Part shown: in pieces, positions 27,893-38,640 of the stretch | Numbering within the stretch: position 1 is the stretch's first letter | How the letters are laid out: each line of letters starts with the position of its first letter | Source: Archilochus colubris | Lineage: Eukaryota; Chordata; Aves; Apodiformes; Trochilidae | Direction of reading: 5' to 3' | Length of the DNA stretch: 64,000 nt | Assembly: GCA_023079485.1 (NCBI GenBank) | Contig: CM041092.1 | Span: 14,087,127-14,151,126, forward strand | Program-made: the position numbers and the translations under genes | The notes under the pieces: model-generated | What the model was told of the DNA's origin: nothing | What the model saw: the letters and a program-made list of their open reading frames with translations, nothing else | Databases searched by the model: none

Positions 27893-27932
27893 AGAGAAAA
27901 AAAAAAAAAAAGGAGGAGAAGAGGAGAAAAAA
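27893..27932. repeat. 40-bp uninterrupted purine tract
   Basis: All 40 bases are A or G: a 15-base A run at 27897-27911, then GGAGGAGAAGAGGAG, then more A. Tracts like this can adopt triplex (H-DNA) structure, but none is shown here. Confidence 0.85.
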
Positions 27933-28004
27933 CACAAAAAAGCAAGTTTCCACATTTGTGACACTGTTAAGGGTCATGTATGTGCATGCTCAGTAACTTA
28001 CAAA

Positions 28005-28560
28005 TCTACTGCTTTCAGACTAATTAGTACCCTTTGAGTGGTCCTGCTAAGCAGGTGGCAAGGTGTAATGCATGGTTTTGCATTGGTGCCCATATTTCAC
28101 AGTGCACTGTTAATACCCTTTAATTTGCATTTATTTTTTTTGCTTCTCTGTTTTGTTTTATAAGTGTTTGGAGTACTGCACAGCATTATGGTACACTATC
28201 ATTTTTCAAGCCATTAAATGTTAACTTCATTTTCTTGTGTGAATTATGCTTTGCTCTTTTAGTTTTGTAATGAAAAATAAGTACAGGTTATGCAAGCAAT
28301 AACCCCTGTGTAAGCAGCAGCTATCTTTTTAAACGGTTTATTATGCCACAGTCTGGTACTCCATTAAATATAGATTACAGACTGTTGAATAAATGAATAT
28401 CAACTAAGCAGCCCCATCCTTCTGTACATATCAATGCAAATAATGAATCGTGGCATCTCATGAAAATGTATAACCCAGAAGAGTGGGTCAAGAAGTAATT
28501 ACACATTTGTCTTATCTTGGGTTTCTTGCTCTCAAAACAGCAAAATACATTTGTGATGGC
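28005..28560. promoter_or_regulatory. Candidate conserved enhancer with two POU octamers
   Basis: This is unique, repeat-free, AT-rich sequence with the texture of deeply conserved vertebrate non-coding elements. It carries two full canonical octamer motifs, ATTTGCAT at 28123-28130 and ATGCAAAT at 28434-28441. These are reverse complements of each other and lie about 310 bp apart. An ATGCATGGTTTTGCAT stretch lies near 28070, and several TAATTA-like cores are scattered through it (for example CTAATTAG at about 28020). No open frame of note crosses it. The regulatory reading is inference, and the target gene cannot be told from this window. Confidence 0.35.
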
Positions 28561-29019
28561 TAGGGGACACTGAAAAAGTATTTATGACCTGTTTTCTTGG
28601 AAGGTGAAAATGTATTCTTTCTCATAGTTTTATGTAGATGCATTTAGATCTCTTTATACTCCTTACAACACCCTTTGCAAAAAGATGCTTTCTTTTTTAA
28701 AGGACTATTTGAAGCATGTGTGTTCATATCTAAGCTCTTCCACAGACTGGCCAAGTCACAATTAGAGTAACTGTACAGCTAACTCCTGGAAACATAGGGA
28801 ATTATCAAATTAAGTGGGACAGTACATGGTTTGGAGGTTTACTACACTCCATTGCATAGAAAACCTAAGCATACTTATTTATATACTTATAAACATAGAA
28901 AATTAACTCTTACTACATTTAGTAGTTCTTACCAAGTCTGGGTGGAAAACATGACAATAATACTCTTTAGTAATAGGCAAGTTTAAAATTGATATTGATT
29001 AGAGAGAACTAAAACTAAA
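28561..29019. other. Gene-free AT-rich stretch
   Basis: Nothing beyond AT-rich unique sequence is visible. Confidence 0.6.
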
Positions 29020-29150
29020 ATTTGGAGACTGGAAGGGACCTTAAAGATCATCTAGTTCCATCCTCCCTGCATGGGCAGGGACACCATCTACTAGACCAGT
29101 TTGCTCAAGGCTCCACCCAACCTGGCCTTGAACACTTCCAGGGAAGGAAA
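29020..29150 (-). mobile_element. CR1 LINE fragment, 3' end
   Basis: The antisense CR1 3' signature is clear on the plus strand: GGAAGGGACCTTAAAGATCA, TCTAGTTCCA, CATGGGCAGGGACACC, CTAGACCAGTTTGCTCAAGG and CTGGCCTTGAACACTTCCAG. The terminal ATTCTATG-type repeats are lost, and the element breaks off after the 'CCAGGGA' block, so it is a severely 5'-truncated dead copy. It matches the family better than the copy near 5 kb, which suggests that it is somewhat younger. Confidence 0.92.
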
Positions 29151-32067
29151 TTAATCTTCTTAAAGCCAAATTAGTCTAACCTGTTGCATATGGAACAGAT
29201 TAAAAACTGGAAGGAATTAATCATTACATTATTAAAATACTACCACTAACACAAGCTATATAACAGGAAAGTTATCATTAGATACTCAGAAGGAATTATC
29301 TGCTGATCCCAGCTTGAATAAACAGACTCAGACTGTCTCAGTGAAGGGAAAAAATAAGACAAACCTTTAAGTTGCTTAAATATCTCACGCCCATAATTTT
29401 CCAAGGCAAGTTTTAAGCTGCTGACAACTGTCGCAGTTCCCACGATTTCAGTTTTGATATGAGAGCTTACCCTCCTTGTGAATAATAATTAGATTTTATT
29501 GATAAATTAATTTCATATTGTTGGAAATCTATTAGTAGTCCTACTCTCCTAGGAATTTCTAAAGTTTCTGCCAGAAACCTGGGGAAAAAGTTCAGCTTCC
29601 TAGTATCAGAACTGAAAGAAATTTATTTTTTCAACTTTTAAGTCCTTAGTTAATATTTTGGTAAAAGAAAATCCACCAAATTTGTTTTTCTCTTAAAAAG
29701 ACACTATTCATGCAAATAAGGTAAATAGTTACTGCATATACATTTCCTATCCTCTTCCTTCCAGCCAGCTATGGCACTTGGTGCCTGGAGTTGCTCACGC
29801 CTTCAGCTGGTTATATCTGTGCAGCTCAGGTCATCTTGTGACCTGGGTACACCAGCACTGAGCACTTTTTGGAATCTGACTTCCTGTGGAGTACAGGGAG
29901 AAGGGAGAGGTAGGGAGAAAGGGAGAAAAGTGCTTGTTGTTGAATAAGACTGATATTTTAATATTTCTTTGCAAGACCAGAACCCCTGTGTTGGTGATCA
30001 GTGGGAGAAAAACTCCGTATTTTTTTCTGCCTGCAGAAATCAGAATCAGTGGTCCCCAAAATTGCTCAAAACTGAACACGAAACCACAGAGCAAAGTGGG
30101 AGTAAACAAAGCACAAGAGTCATTCTATAGTCTACCTATCAACTATTCCTTGTTATACCTGGTGAATATATTCCTTTCTAGCCCATACAGATTCATTGTT
30201 GTCATGTTCTGCTCTTAATACAATATTTTATCAAGTCACAAATACAAACTGGTAAAAACCCATGAGATTTGTAACAACTGATGGATCCAAAACTGAACCA
30301 GTGTTGTTATTCTTAGAAAGAACACAGAGAAAACTGACTTTAAATGTCCTCAATATCAGCTCCACAGTATACTTTTTAACTTCTTTTTTTTAATGTGAGA
30401 CTGTGTCTTGTCTGATGATACTACATGTATCTCTAAATAAACACCATACATTAGCAAATATTAGTATCCCAGTGTATGGGTACAGAAATGAAGTTAGTAA
30501 AGATGAATTATTTAGGCAGGAGAGAGTGGATTCGTAGATCAGATTGAAAAAGTATCAAGTATTGAATGTTAACTCTCCATCTTCATAATAAACACACGTA
30601 TTGCATATATTTATGGAGAGACCTATATATAGTTACATTTTCACATGTGAAAATATAAATATATTCCTATTTCCTAAAGAAGCAAAGACTTAGTTTATGT
30701 GCTTCAGAAACCCTGCTTAAAGCTATTTTTCAGTGATTGAAGGTTGCAGATGGGCTTTCTTGAACAGGGTGTGGTACTACAGACAGGACATGCTCCCTGG
30801 TAAAGAGACAACACTGAAATCCAAAGTACGTGGGATCATGGCAGAATTTCGTTGACCACAGCTGATGCTACTCCATCTCTATACAACTTCTCAGGTCAGT
30901 AATGTGAAATATAACCTAGCACAAGGTCCCAATCAAGCTGGGGTCCTTCTCTATGGAGACGTATGGCCAGTGAGATTGTATTTATATTCTCTGATGCACT
31001 TTATCTTGATATGATAATATAAAACAAACATGAGATTAAAAAACAAAGAACCTACCTAAAACATTGGTGTCTTTTTGTTTTATTAGCTGAAATGCAGGGG
31101 TGATCCTGGGAGTATTTAAAAACATAAGAGTGCAATAATTATAAAATGCAGTAGGCAGCAAATATTCTAAGAGTAAAAAAGAAATGTGAAAAGTAATGGC
31201 TAAATCAATAACACCTCAGTCCTAGAGTATGTTTAGTGTGTCTTATGTGAAATATCAATAATTATTAACAGCATACAAAGACATCCTTAGTGTTCAAAAG
31301 ATACACAGAAGAAAAGGCTCCACATAATGAATTTTATACTTAGGTATATATGGCAGCTCAGTTCTTAGTCTTTTTTTTAAACTGGTCTATTTAAAATGTC
31401 TCCAACAAGCTCCATAAAGAACTGCTGCTGCCTGCTTTCCAGGTCTCCCTGGGACAGTTGCACCTAACCCAGCAGCCTTCCTAGCTGCTAGGTTCAGAAC
31501 CACAGTTCCCACATCCCCCTACTCTGTTCCACCTACACAAGAGCAATTTCCCTTATATTAAAATCTAAATTTTAAAATCTGGGTTGAGTTGGGAAGAGTA
31601 TCAGAAGTTTATTAATCTTTAATCTGCAACCACTGCCCAGGTATAAACTTCAACTGCCCCAACTTCTGCCATTTTGGCATCTGGTCATGATAAGAAGTAT
31701 TTGTCTCACTGGCATACTGTGGGTCACATCTAAGACTGATCAGCATTTGAGCAGGCAGAAACTACGTGACCTATCTGTCCAAAACAACCCCTTGATAAAA
31801 AGAATCAGTGGTGACAGTCACTACAGTCTTGTCAGAATGTCACCAGTACCTTTGTAAATAAATGGGAGGAAAGTGAATAACACTGTAATTCTGAGCCTAA
31901 ATTATTTTGTCTTTGGCCAGAAATCTCCTTGTGTCCCTCTGAAGGCAAACCATGTCAGTACTTACAAATTAGACTGATCATAACATATGCACTATAACAA
32001 GTATTTTCCATCTATTTTTCAGTTCCATATTCCAAAGCATATTTCAAATCTTCCATACTTACGTGAC
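29151..32067. other. Gene-free stretch, nothing recognised
   Basis: AT-rich unique DNA. It contains an 18-bp perfect palindrome at 30637-30654. The plus-strand frame at 29886-30218 (110 codons) overlaps a minus-strand frame and has no domain. A more GC-rich patch at 31420-31550 has no assigned identity. Confidence 0.6.
30637..30654. other. 18-bp perfect palindrome with E-box-like core
   Basis: The sequence ATTTTCACATGTGAAAAT equals its own reverse complement. The centre, CACATGTG, contains the E-box CATG-type core CACATGTG/CANNTG. It may be a symmetric protein site or chance. Confidence 0.6.
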
Positions 32068-32175
32068 TGTAGTGCCCAAAGGCACAAATCATCCTCTAGG
32101 CTCTGTTGTGCTAAGAGTTATTCAGATGCTCAGAGGGCCTTTTCCCATGCAGCTTATGAGCCTAAAATACAAGCA
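32068..32175 (-). repeat. Ancient amniote MIR-related SINE fragment
   Basis: The plus strand shows GTAGTGCCCAAAGGC, then CTCTAGGCTCTGTTGTGCTA, then GCAGCTTATGAGCCTAAAAT. This order resembles the antisense form of an old amniote SINE block that I recall as 'TAGTGCCTAGAGGCC ... CCCATTGTGCTAGGC ... AGAGCTTACAATCTAAA'. The similarity is clear but diverged. The family name (MIR1-like) is from memory. Confidence 0.5.
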
Positions 32176-32713
32176 CTGTGCAAGGGCTGGAAAAATATGG
32201 CTACAGTCACATACATAAAGGTTGATATAATGATACTTCATGTTTTATATAAATGAAAGAAAAATAAATGTAACTACCAATAAAGTTAATCTGCTATTCA
32301 TCAAGCTCTCATTTGTTTCCTGATTTTACAGCAGAGGGGACACTGGAGGACTGGTTTGCATAAAAAAATACTCAAAGTAGCCTTCTGCATCAGCCAAGGA
32401 AGCTCTCTGATATGATATGCCAGACAGTAAATTACATGTCAACAAAATAAAGTCAGGCAATACAAAATATCTGACATACCCTGCCCAGTTAAGCCTGCTA
32501 ACCAAGTCATAGCCCATACCTCTTTTACAGTGATGGAACATCCTTCAAGCAATTATTTCAGTACATGTGATCCCACTAATACAACATACCTTGCTTCATT
32601 TTCACTCATATTTGTATAATGCCTGAGTCCTCACAAAGTATTTGATAAACTCTCATGTTGCAAAAGATGAAAAGAATGTTGTCTTTTAACCAAGATCTGC
32701 GATGCCAAAACGC
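32176..32713. other. Gene-free stretch, nothing recognised
   Basis: Unique AT-rich DNA leading to the first LTR. The open frame at 32655-32879 starts here and runs into the LTR. It is not a gene. Confidence 0.6.
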
Positions 32714-32719
32714 TGATGA
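32714..32719. repeat. Left target-site duplication of LTR copy 1
   Basis: TGATGA directly precedes the LTR and is repeated exactly at 33038-33043, directly after it. Confidence 0.88.
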
Positions 32720-33037
32720 TGTTGCAAGACGAACCTCTCTTAGGGCACGGCACGCCATGGTCCAACAGGTGTTCCAGCAGAGTGCACAAAAAAGTGTCCT
32801 GAGTTGGTTGCCCTCAGGACTGGTTAGCCTGGCTTGGTGCTATTGCTCCAGGATTCACCTAACCTCTCTGCTGAGCTGAGCTTGTGACTCAGGCCTCACC
32901 TTTTATTGGCCCCCTAATCCTGCTCATGCGCAGTTGGGGCCCCACCCTAATCAGGCACAGGTGGGCTTAACACAAGCTCATGCCCACTACCTGGTAATTA
33001 GTGGCACCTGGTTGCCTCATTGCCTCATTTCACTACA
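32720..33037 (-). mobile_element. Solo LTR of an endogenous retrovirus, copy 1 (318 bp)
   Basis: The boundaries come from alignment with the second copy at 36713-37035 and from the flanking 6-bp duplications. The element begins TGTTGCAAGAC and ends CACTACA, which gives the TG...CA ends of retroviral LTRs. The second copy has the intact TGTAG...CTACA inverted ends. On the minus strand the internal sequence reads CCAATAAAAGG (around 32898-32909), where AATAAA can be a polyadenylation signal and AATAAAAGG a TATA-like box. I therefore place the LTR on the minus strand. There is no internal gag, pol or env sequence beside it, so this is a solo LTR left by recombination between the two LTRs of a provirus. 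The 6-bp target duplication points to a class II (ERVK-like, alpha/beta-retrovirus-related) integrase. The exact family name cannot be given without a library search. Confidence 0.9.
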
Positions 33038-33043
33038 TGATGA
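33038..33043. repeat. Right target-site duplication of LTR copy 1
   Basis: TGATGA is identical to the hexamer at 32714-32719. Confidence 0.88.
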
Positions 33044-33795
33044 AGTAACACACCATAATTTAGTAACCCAGGACTAACTAAGCTGGGGTAGCTATGTTTA
33101 GTCTAGAAATAATTTCACTCACATTAATTTATCACCAATCAAATCTGAAATAAGTTTTTCACATGTAGCAGCACTTCCAAGTATGGGTACTGCAGCTCAG
33201 TTAGCTTCTCAGCTACCATCCATACCCTGAAAGTTATCCACTCCTTTTGGAAACAAATAGACTGCAGAATGTCTTATTTAAGGCAGACGGGAAAACACTG
33301 CCATGGCCAGACAGATACAAGCAGAAGAATAGGGCTGGAACACAACTCCTTCAGCTCTGAAAATGGGAGCATTTCTGTCTGCTTTTCACAGCTGCAAGTC
33401 CAGAAGTGGGCAGGCCTCTGACTGACTACATGACTATTTGGGCACATGTGGATGACAAAATTGCTTTCATATTGCTGCTCATCAACAGTTCCAAACTTCC
33501 TTTTTAATAAAATATGGCAGAGTTTAGGTCAGTAGGAACCTGAAATACTAAATCCTAAGTAGTGCAACAATTCTACTACACAGCTAGTAAAAAAATCAGA
33601 AGCAAATTCTCCCAAGAAACTTCCATAAAGAAAGGCCAAAGCTACTGAATCAGTTTGGGATGGGTGGATGGGAGGACCACAATCCAATTATAAGTTTAAT
33701 AGTATTTAAACCCGTCAAACCAGAATATATTTTGTTTTGTATGATAGTGAAAACTGGGAACTTTGAAGAAATTTGGTCTTTGTTCTAATTGTTGC
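33044..33795. other. Gene-free stretch between the LTRs
   Basis: No retroviral gene remnants and no repeat family were recognised. This supports the view that the two LTRs do not bracket a provirus. Confidence 0.6.
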
Positions 33796-34740
33796 ATGAT
33801 TAATTAGATGTACGGCATATTTCAAAATGCTTCTTTATTTATTTGTAATTCCCAGGAGTTTATTATTTTATCTTGACTCTGAGAAAATTTTAGCATAATT
33901 AAAAAAAAGAAACCCCCTTATATTAATAATTTTCTTTTTACTGGGATTTCCTTTTCTGCAGTTTGCTCTGGAGGGGGTTTTGATGGGGGAGAAGGAGTGT
34001 GTTTAATGATAAAAGCTATTTTTCTGGTTTATCTGTGATCCATAAATGACATATTGACATGTTTGCTTAAAGTGTACAAATAGGATATTTTTTTATCTAT
34101 AATATATATTTCTCTGTTGAATTTTCTTATTATTATACTGGAGTGTTTCTATAATCTTCCCAGCTCTCTAAGATTCTATTTAGATACCACAGCTTGAGCA
34201 AAATTCTGCTGCTATTCTGAGAACTGCAATCAATGGGAAATTTTCTATCTAAGGTGTGAGCAGCTTAATAAAAGTGTTTGTTTACAATTCATGAATTCTG
34301 AGTATTCCTGTAACCAATCTTTTTAAATACTGGATAATTTTAAAATATTCTAATGAATGTTTACTAAGAGCTCTCCATTGTGTGTCTAGCCATGTTATTT
34401 TCTTATAGTGTTTGACAGCTCAGTGCTTTAATATTCTATACAAAATTAATCCATTTAAAAGAAAAATCTAATTACACATGAACTGCTTACATAATTTTAA
34501 ACTAATTACACCACAACTACTATTAAATGGTTCCTACATTATCATAAACCTCCCAAAAATGTAATTTTGCTGTTCAGCTGATATTTTTCTATCATAAAAT
34601 ACATTTCTCAATAGATACAAATTAAAGCCTTCTATAAGATAATAAAGATGAATACCACTGATTTGTAATTAAAAGAGAAGTCCTTCAGGCCATTAATTAA
34701 TTCTGAGCACGTACTAGTTGGAAAAGCAACATTCCAAGAC
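33796..34740. promoter_or_regulatory. Candidate conserved non-coding block, homeodomain-rich
   Basis: Nearly 1 kb of unique, repeat-free DNA. Many TAAT/ATTA cores are visible: GATTAATTAG at the start, TCTAATTACAC at about 34467, ACTAATTACACC at about 34503, GTAATTAAAAG at about 34667 and CATTAATTAATTC at about 34692. A short purine/G-rich island (GGAGGGGG and GGGGGAGAAGGAG) lies at about 33970-34000. The texture resembles deeply conserved enhancers in gene deserts. No coding frame is present. The regulatory role and any target gene are inference. Confidence 0.33.
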
Positions 34741-36706
34741 ACCTAGAGACTTTTGGACTTCATTTTAAGGATCCTGATAGTAAAAACAAGGAAGTGTGAG
34801 CAGTGCAGTTGCATCTGCATATGTGCTCAGTGCTACCTTCAGGAGACCAAAGATTATCTAGTGCCTGGTAAGATCCTTTCTTGGGAAGTTTTAAATGAGG
34901 GCAGTATTATGAGCAACAGAGCACTATAGGATATCTTATGCTGAATGTCTTATGGATAACTCCCTGAAACTGAAGAATAATTAAATTAATTTGAAAGGCC
35001 CAGTTTTAGAAAGGTAGGTCAGGCAAAGGCTGCTAAAACTATATCAGAAGTAGCATTCCCAGCCATAGAAAACTGAAATTTTCTTAAAGCTGGTGTTTTG
35101 GATTACTAAAAAAGTTTTGTCTAATCAAACAGCAGCTATGACTGTGATTACAAAGATATTTTATTATAGGTGTCCAGAGCTGACGAGGATGAGGGCTACA
35201 ATTGCCAACATTTTTTCTTTTCTTAAGTCCTCCAGCCATTTCCTATCTCTCCAGTTCCCTAGTTTTCACTGGAAAATATAAAAAAACATGTGCCAAGGAA
35301 GACTGAGAATTCTAATCAGTCCATAATTTACCCTGTCTCCCATTCAAGACAATTTTTATCCTTCCTCAAATTTTTTTCTGTGACTAAGAGCCCTCACCTA
35401 GGTCTCTAGCAGGGATAAAGGGAAATGACCTCTCAAGTTTTGCTTTGCCCCATTAGTCTCTACCTGTTTTTTGCAGTTTTCCCTCTCCTGGATGGTTCTT
35501 CATGATCCACACTGTGATAGAGACATAGTGCCAGGCTTCAGGCTCTGAAGACCTTTTTCCAAGGTAACACTTTGATGTTGATAAATCTGATCTAAACTGT
35601 ACTGCCAATAGTTGCAGGCCTTATTTTTCCCACAAGGCATGTTGTGGATGGCAATGCATTAGTTTTTTATCTGAAAAGACAACACACTGGTTTACTGTTG
35701 CCACACAGCTTAACCTTGGTTGACTTTTCTTTTTGTTGCCTCCTAGATTTAGTCTCTCCCAACAAGGTAACTACAATACTCAGAGACCTTGCTGAAAACT
35801 GGCTGTGGAGCTTTTCCTGTGAAATAAAGCCCCTGACCTGCCTCATTTTTGAAACGAGGGAAATGTAACACGTTCCTCCTTCCCAAGAGATGTCTCTTCA
35901 GTACTCTCCCACAAAAGCCACTTCAGGAACTAATCAAAAAGAAAAAGTCCCAGTCAGCTCATCTCCTAACAATGCAGGTGGTCTGAAAGATTCACTCTCA
36001 TCCAGCATAGTTCCTTTCCACCTCCTTGCTGCCCGCTCTTTTGGATGATTTCCGGTAATTCTAGCTCCGTGCTGTGCACATCTCCTAATTAAACACTCAA
36101 ATTTCAATTAAAAAAAAACACAAGCTCTTTTGTCTGAACAAAATAATTCTCCTGACCCTTTGTTGGGACTGTGTGTCTACCTTCTTCTCCTCATTTCCTT
36201 TGCCAGCTCAAGAGCCCCATTGTCCTTCTTTCTCCATCCTGTCATCTGAATAATTTTGCACCCAAGCTGGCAGAATGTTTCCTCACAAGTGAGATACCCT
36301 CAGTCCCACCATTACCTGGAAACTGATGGAGCTCTCTTTCTGGATGTCCACCACAGAAGGCAAAAGTGGAGGAATTGTTCCCAGGTGACTTGAAAAACAG
36401 CAGTGGACTGACTGCATAAAGTGAGAGAAGTGTTAGGTAAATTATATTTCTTCTTCCCTCATCCCCATTCTTCTGCAGTGAGAAAGTCTGAGGGTGACAT
36501 TTGCTGTTCTTTGACATGAGCTTCTGACAGCGCTTCCTTCACCTGAGCTCTGTCTTGCCTGTATCCATATTCAGATACAATTTACATAGAACAGATTAGA
36601 CATTTTAATGCACTGAAAGGAACGGGAAAATGGTAGGTTTCTGTCTTCATTGTTTTTGCTTTATCCACCATCGCCCCCAAAAAACTGCTGCATACCTCTC
36701 ATGACC
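34741..36706. other. Gene-free stretch, nothing recognised
   Basis: Unique DNA that becomes less AT-rich from 35200 to 36560. Frames such as 36242-36517 (minus strand, 91 codons) show no domain. I looked for splice-flanked coding exons and found none I would defend. Confidence 0.55.
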
Positions 36707-36712
36707 ATCCAG
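36707..36712. repeat. Left target-site duplication of LTR copy 2
   Basis: ATCCAG directly precedes the LTR and recurs exactly at 37036-37041. Confidence 0.9.
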
Positions 36713-37035
36713 TGTAGCAAGACAAACCTCTCTTAGGGCATGGCACTCTGAGGTCCAACAGGTGCTCCAGCAGAAGTTCTCAAATAGTGCTCTGAGTTTG
36801 TTGCCCTCAGGGTTGACTAGCCTGGCTCAGTGCTATTGCTCCAAAAGCAGGCAGCCTCTCTGCTGGCTTGCTCAGGAATGAACTGAAGCTGTGTCTCAGG
36901 CCTCACCTTTTATTGGCCCCCTAATCCTGCTCATGCGCAGTTGGGGCCCACCCTAATCAGGCACAGGTGGGCTTATCTCAAGCTAATGCCCACAACCTGG
37001 TAATTAGTGGCACCTGGTTGCCTCATTTTACTACA
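36713..37035 (-). mobile_element. Solo LTR of the same retrovirus family, copy 2 (323 bp)
   Basis: It begins TGTAGCAAGAC and ends TTACTACA, so the termini TGTAG and CTACA are a perfect inverted pair, as expected for an LTR. It aligns along its full length with the copy at 32720-33037 in the same orientation, including a 55-bp block with no differences (36895-36949 against 32888-32942). The minus strand again carries CCAATAAAAGG. The flanking hexamer ATCCAG differs from the hexamer of copy 1, so this is an independent insertion and not the partner LTR of one provirus. No internal viral sequence adjoins it. Confidence 0.92.
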
Positions 37036-37041
37036 ATCCAG
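37036..37041. repeat. Right target-site duplication of LTR copy 2
   Basis: ATCCAG is identical to the hexamer at 36707-36712. Confidence 0.9.
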
Positions 37042-38379
37042 CCCTCTCACCAATGTCACAAACTCACCAATCAGTTCCAGATTGGCAGAGAGAAAAAAAA
37101 TTTCTTAAATTGTAACTCCAGCCTACTACTGACTCTAGTAAATAGAGGTATACCTCATCCTCTTCCACTGACTGAGAGAAGACTGGGATCTGCTTACTCC
37201 TTTACTTCCCATTTACCCTCTCACCAGGGACTGCAGCAAACAACCCAACTACTGCATTCAAATCAGGTCTTTGACCTTTCGCTTATTTTTTGGCAAAAGT
37301 TATAGGAGCAGTGGAAAATTTAGCAGTGCCTGTGTGAATCCACACAGAAAGCGCATCCGTAGCCTACAGAGTCTGCAGTTTAAGTTGATTTTAATTCTTA
37401 AAGCTCTCACTGTCTCCTTACATAAGTGTCTTTTCTTGTGCAAAGGCAGAGACCAACATCAAGATCCCCAGCTGAAATAATCCTTATAGCTCTGCAGCTT
37501 AAGATAAAACTGACAGCTTCTCTCAGGTTTTATTCTTCAGGACATAAACTTTGGGTCAAGAAGGCATTTCTTCTCATATGATAACATTGCAAATTTGGTT
37601 TCCATCAGGATTTTTTATTTACCCTGATCAATCCTAGCATTATAGGGCTGGATTTGGTACAACAGATTTGTGGAAAAGTATTTCTGAGTTTGATTCAACT
37701 AAAGCAACCAGAAACCTTTACATTTTCCCTTACATTGGTAAACACTCATCCTCCATCCTGGACACCACTCTTAATAAGCAGGTGAACGAGGGCAAAATCC
37801 TTCCCTTATTCCACACATTGTAGCTGCTTTCAACACAGAGCATCAAGTCATCTGACAAAAACCTACTGGGTGTGGAATGGTAAGCAGCTATACTGCATTC
37901 AACTTTGCTTTCAAGATGAAATGCAACTATGTGCAAAAAGCTATAGTAAGATATACTAATTTATTCTTCTTTTAGCATTTGGCTTACCCAGAGCAAAAAA
38001 ATTCTGCTTCCTCTCTGTGAGCTGAAAGTATATGCTCTCTTCCTATATAAATATATTATAAGAAGACAGGAGTCTTGTGCTTTTGAAGAGAATTAGACAG
38101 TGCTAATTGTAAAGAAATGTTTTATACTAAAACTAAATCATTCTGATGTTTTTAGTAATACGTTTCATTATCTATGCAAACAAATGTGGTTTAAATTTCC
38201 TTTCAGCTTTAAATATTATTTTTATTTTTTTAAACATTTGAAATCAAAATAAACTGAATAAACCTTCCCATCAAGACAAAATTATAACAAATGTTTTAGA
38301 GACTGTCAAAGCAAAAAAAACAACAGTCATGCAACTCTTGTCAAACCTGATCTGGGAATGGAAGTACAGGTTCCCTGCA
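37042..38379. other. Gene-free stretch, nothing recognised
   Basis: Unique AT-rich DNA. The plus-strand frame at 36967-37305 (112 codons) begins inside the LTR and has no domain. I regard it as chance. Confidence 0.6.
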
Positions 38380-38640
38380 GGCATGTATTAGCAGGGTTCA
38401 ACTGGCTTCTGCAGAAATGTTTTTATTTATCAATTAAAAATGGATCTGAAAACTCTTGCAGGGATAATAATCTCTGCAAAGACTTTTTTGTAAATATTAT
38501 TTTTATGATGGAACCTAATTATTACACTCTGGCAGATGTAGCAAGGCAGGCAGATGTGACCCCAAATTTTAGATGCATGAAAGCTGCATTCAATTATTAA
38601 GTATGATTTATGCTCCACTTATCAGTAGCTCCATCAAGGT
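38380..38640. other. Candidate conserved non-coding block
   Basis: Unique sequence of mixed composition with a TTCAATTATTAAGTATGATT patch at about 38588. Overlapping frames exist on both strands (38358-38600 plus, 38430-38618 minus), but neither resembles a protein. Conserved-element status is a guess from texture. Confidence 0.22.

Noticed and set aside
32655..32879. 74-codon frame crossing into LTR copy 1
   Set aside because: It runs from unique flank into an LTR on the opposite strand, so it cannot be an ancestral gene.
32720..37035. The two direct repeats as the 5' and 3' LTRs of one provirus
   Set aside because: Each copy has its own perfect, different 6-bp duplication (TGATGA and ATCCAG). 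One provirus would share a single pair at its outer ends. The 3.7 kb between them shows no gag, pol or env remnants.
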